From Micromonospora sp. CP22 (GTDB lineage: Bacteria; Actinomycetota; Actinomycetes; Mycobacteriales; Micromonosporaceae), in contig NZ_VCJO01000005.1 in the NCBI RefSeq assembly GCF_009712475.1, forward strand, positions 313,850 to 377,849: a DNA stretch of 64,000 nucleotides, given 5' to 3'. Of the stretch, positions 63,684-64,000 are shown in pieces; the stretch's first letter is position 1; every line of letters begins with the position of its first letter. Below the pieces are notes generated by a model. The model was not told the origin of the DNA and did no database searches. It worked only from the letters and a program-made list of their open reading frames with translations. The position numbers and the translations under genes were made by a program.

Positions 63684-63863
63684 TCAGATGGGCTCGCCCT
63701 GGGAGGGGCGGCCGGTGGCGTCGTGTGGCGTCCTCGCCCGGGGATCGTCGGCCGAACGGGCCTCGGCCGCGTCGTCCGCCCAGTCCCGTCCGTGCTGGTC
63801 GTCCTGTTCCCGCCGCTTGTGTTCGGCGGCGGTCTGCACGGGCTCACGCTGGTGATGCGCCAT
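63684..63863 (-). CDS. Small hydrophilic protein of 59 residues
   Basis: The minus strand reads MAHHQREPVQTAAEHKRREQ then a highly charged run (DDQHGRDWADDAAEARS) and a polar end (GRPSQGEPI). GAGG lies 8 bases before the ATG. There is no membrane segment or known motif, and it is likely disordered. It converges on the GH65 gene, whose stop is 19 bases away. Start, ribosome site and biased composition make it a plausible real gene. Confidence 0.6.
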   Translation of the reverse strand: MAHHQREPVQTAAEHKRREQDDQHGRDWADDAAEARSADDPRARTPHDATGRPSQGEPI

Positions 63864-64000
63864 GACGGTCCTCGCGATCTGCTGGCGGCGCCGGTGACGC
63901 CGGTCCGTCTGCGGTCGTCTGGTCGGCTACCCGGCACTCCCGGCCACAAACCCTCCGGATGGCCGAGCGTGTCGGCTGACCGGGCCGGGTAGTCCGGTCC

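Overview
This 64 kb window is high-GC DNA with dense genes, many GTG starts and very short intergenic gaps. The gene content points to a filamentous actinobacterium of the Micromonosporaceae (Micromonospora or a close relative). Supporting signs are SepH, DUF3027/DUF2530, TIGR03089 and SCO6745-family proteins, futalosine menaquinone genes, a Ku protein with LigD domains on separate genes, and intergenic palindromes of a kind I recall from Micromonospora genomes. There is no rRNA, tRNA, CRISPR array, insertion sequence or prophage that I can support. It looks like a mostly vegetative chromosomal segment with a few accessory islands.

Layout. 0.1-3.6 kb: two-component system (LuxR-type regulator, DesK-like kinase) divergent from an ABC exporter. 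3.7-6.1 kb: GPP34 protein, lipoprotein, DUF2231 membrane protein, Hsp20. 6.1-10.1 kb: heptose/glycosylation genes (GT9, GT2, and an HldE-like kinase/adenylyltransferase with an insert). 10.2-15.9 kb: PfpI/DJ-1 protein, NUDIX hydrolase, acyl-CoA synthetase, quinone oxidoreductase, HAD hydrolase, SCO6745-family protein. 16.0-19.8 kb: FKBP isomerase and a non-homologous end-joining set (Ku, DNA ligase, polymerase). 20.9-23.3 kb: a PaeR7I/XhoI-type restriction-modification pair. Its presumed site CTCGAG is almost absent from the whole window. 23.5-28.4 kb: XPB-type helicase and its large partner protein. 28.4-35.5 kb: HAD phosphatase, cold-shock protein, menaquinone genes mqnD and mqnB, MFS transporter, DUF3027, DUF2530, purine permease. 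35.6-39.7 kb: MarR/MFS unit with a perfect operator palindrome, a small membrane protein, 2'-5' RNA ligase-like protein, SepH. 40.0-46.4 kb: SerC, citrate synthase, PdxH, MFS transporter, aldose epimerase, nitroreductase. 46.6-51.0 kb: small conserved protein coupled to a glutaryl-CoA-dehydrogenase-like enzyme, DUF4230, PspC, L-serine dehydratase. 51.0-56.8 kb: a tightly coupled cell-wall polymer operon (Wzm/Wzt-type exporter, CDP-alcohol phosphotransferase with a nucleotidyltransferase-like N-terminus, GT2-TagF fusion). 57.0-63.9 kb: MalK-type ATPase, a decayed DUF5753/DUF397 regulator, thioesterase, anchored hypothetical protein, beta-phosphoglucomutase with a GH65 disaccharide phosphorylase, and a 59-residue protein at the right end.

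From memory, several blocks (XPB helicase and partner, cold-shock protein, MFS, MarR, SepH, SerC, CitA-type citrate synthase, Ku/LigD) also lie near one another in Mycobacterium tuberculosis around Rv0861c-Rv0938. That suggests an old conserved neighbourhood with accessory insertions. The main accessory items are the restriction-modification pair, the teichoic-acid-like operon, the heptose cluster and three families of palindromic repeats. I found no wholly undescribed system. The best leads are the site avoidance linked to the restriction-modification pair, the domain fusions in the wall-polymer operon, and the repeat families.
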